From NCBI RefSeq assembly GCF_039541075.1, contig NZ_BAABFN010000004.1:186001-250000 (forward strand): a stretch of 64,000 bases of DNA, in the 5' to 3' direction. Every line of letters starts with the position of its first letter. Position 1 is the stretch's first letter. Source of the stretch: Compostibacter hankyongensis (GTDB lineage: Bacteria > Bacteroidota > Bacteroidia > Chitinophagales > Chitinophagaceae). The position numbers and the translations under genes were made by a program. The notes beneath the pieces were generated by a model. That model worked only from the letters and a program-made list of their open reading frames with translations. It was not told where the DNA came from and made no database searches. Positions 63,475-64,000 of the stretch are shown here, piece after piece.

Positions 63475-64000
63475 TCAGTCCTTTACATATTGCTGTACAA
63501 AAGGGATCAGTTTTTCGTGCAGGGTGGTCTGCAGGTTGTGCAGGGCATCCAGCGCGTTTTGCACCTGGGTACGGTTTTTATAGACCGCTGTCTCAAAGGT
63601 GATGTTGCTTTCGATAAAGCTGTTCAGCGCATTGATAGCCGTATTGAACTGGTTCTGGATGTCTTTATCCAGCGAAAGATTCTTGGCTTTTACCAGATCG
63701 CTGATGCCCTTTCCCTGTTCTGTATATTTGCCGAGATAGACATTTCTTGCCCCTACGATATTGTTGTGAAAATCGATAAAGGAATTGTGGCTGAAAGGGG
63801 ATTCCGTAATAGTGGAATCGGGCTGTCCCTGGCCGTTGGAAAAAGGTTCGGCCATCTTGCTGTCGCCCACTTCGGAGCAGATATCGATCAGCACGCTGGC
63901 GATAGATTCCAGCGCATCCTCCTTGGTCTTAAACACCTGGCTGCCTGCTCCGGCCGTCAGGATATTGGCGGCATAGTTGCCCCCGTCGGAAAGCCAGCTG
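63475..64000 (-). CDS. Imelysin family protein, C-terminal part, cut by the window edge
   Basis: The minus-strand frame is open from the window end at 64000 to the stop at 63475, about 174 codons; the N-terminus is outside. The visible part includes SWLSDGGNYAANILTAGAGS and IDFHNNIVGARNVYLGKYTE, the latter a typical imelysin (peptidase M75) block around GARNVYLG. Imelysin-like proteins are periplasmic and linked to iron uptake or binding rather than to proteolysis. It probably forms an operon with the di-heme oxidoreductase that follows. Confidence 0.88.
   Translation of the reverse strand, partial: SWLSDGGNYAANILTAGAGSQVFKTKEDALESIASVLIDICSEVGDSKMAEPFSNGQGQPDSTITESPFSHNSFIDFHNNIVGARNVYLGKYTEQGKGISDLVKAKNLSLDKDIQNQFNTAINALNSFIESNITFETAVYKNRTQVQNALDALHNLQTTLHEKLIPFVQQYVKD

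Overview
The window looks like a chromosomal segment of a GC-rich member of the Bacteroidota, most likely Chitinophagales/Chitinophagaceae. The evidence is the 16S/23S sequence style, Bacteroidetes-type promoters (TTG, 19-20 bp, TAnnTTTG) in front of the rRNA operon, a tRNA gene and several protein genes, weak ribosome binding sites, and family content (LytTR two-component pair, DUF4476, PepSY-like protein, paired ExbD genes, acpP-fabF-rnc). No phage, integrase or intact insertion sequence was seen.

Layout. 1-3.9 kb: the edge of a lanthipeptide-type RiPP locus. A histidine kinase, a LytTR regulator and the N-terminal part of a LanB-type dehydratase are packed on the minus strand. A divergent 63-residue ORF looks like a precursor peptide, with a leader ending in AGG and a Thr/Ser-rich core that has no cysteine. 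4-13.7 kb: tRNA-Arg, MarC, an MFS carrier, a universal stress protein and a TetR-TolC-HlyD-DHA2-DHA2 drug-efflux operon whose promoter overlaps a repeated operator. 13.7-22.7 kb: Fe-S assembly genes (IscA-like, cysteine desulfurase), a fatty acid desaturase, a GNAT enzyme and an RND efflux operon. 23-25.5 kb: acpP-fabF-rnc and tRNA-Ser. 25.5-29.8 kb: an accessory zone with a large cloverleaf-like inverted-repeat element, decaying hairpin repeats, an AbiE-type toxin-antitoxin pair, a small membrane protein and two pirins. 30-46.2 kb: mostly metabolic and housekeeping genes (sugar isomerase, asparaginase, TatD, deacetylase, GltX, DUF1275, two M1 peptidases, LemA/TPM cluster, DUF4476 protein, TruA).

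46.2-52.3 kb: a complete rRNA operon (three tandem promoters, 16S, tRNA-Ile, tRNA-Ala, 23S, 5S, terminator). 53-57.9 kb: an ExbB-ExbD-ExbD-TonB energy-transduction operon and mnmE. 57.9-59.8 kb: a less GC-rich insert with a DUF3024 protein and a Fic protein whose promoter carries four half-sites. 59.8-64 kb: transketolase, a di-heme oxidoreductase and a partial imelysin protein.

The most interesting items are the cysteine-free putative RiPP precursor with its dehydratase and LytTR system, the structured element behind tRNA-Ser next to the AbiE pair, the Fic promoter half-sites, and a family of seven-nucleotide-period repeats scattered through at least six intergenic regions.
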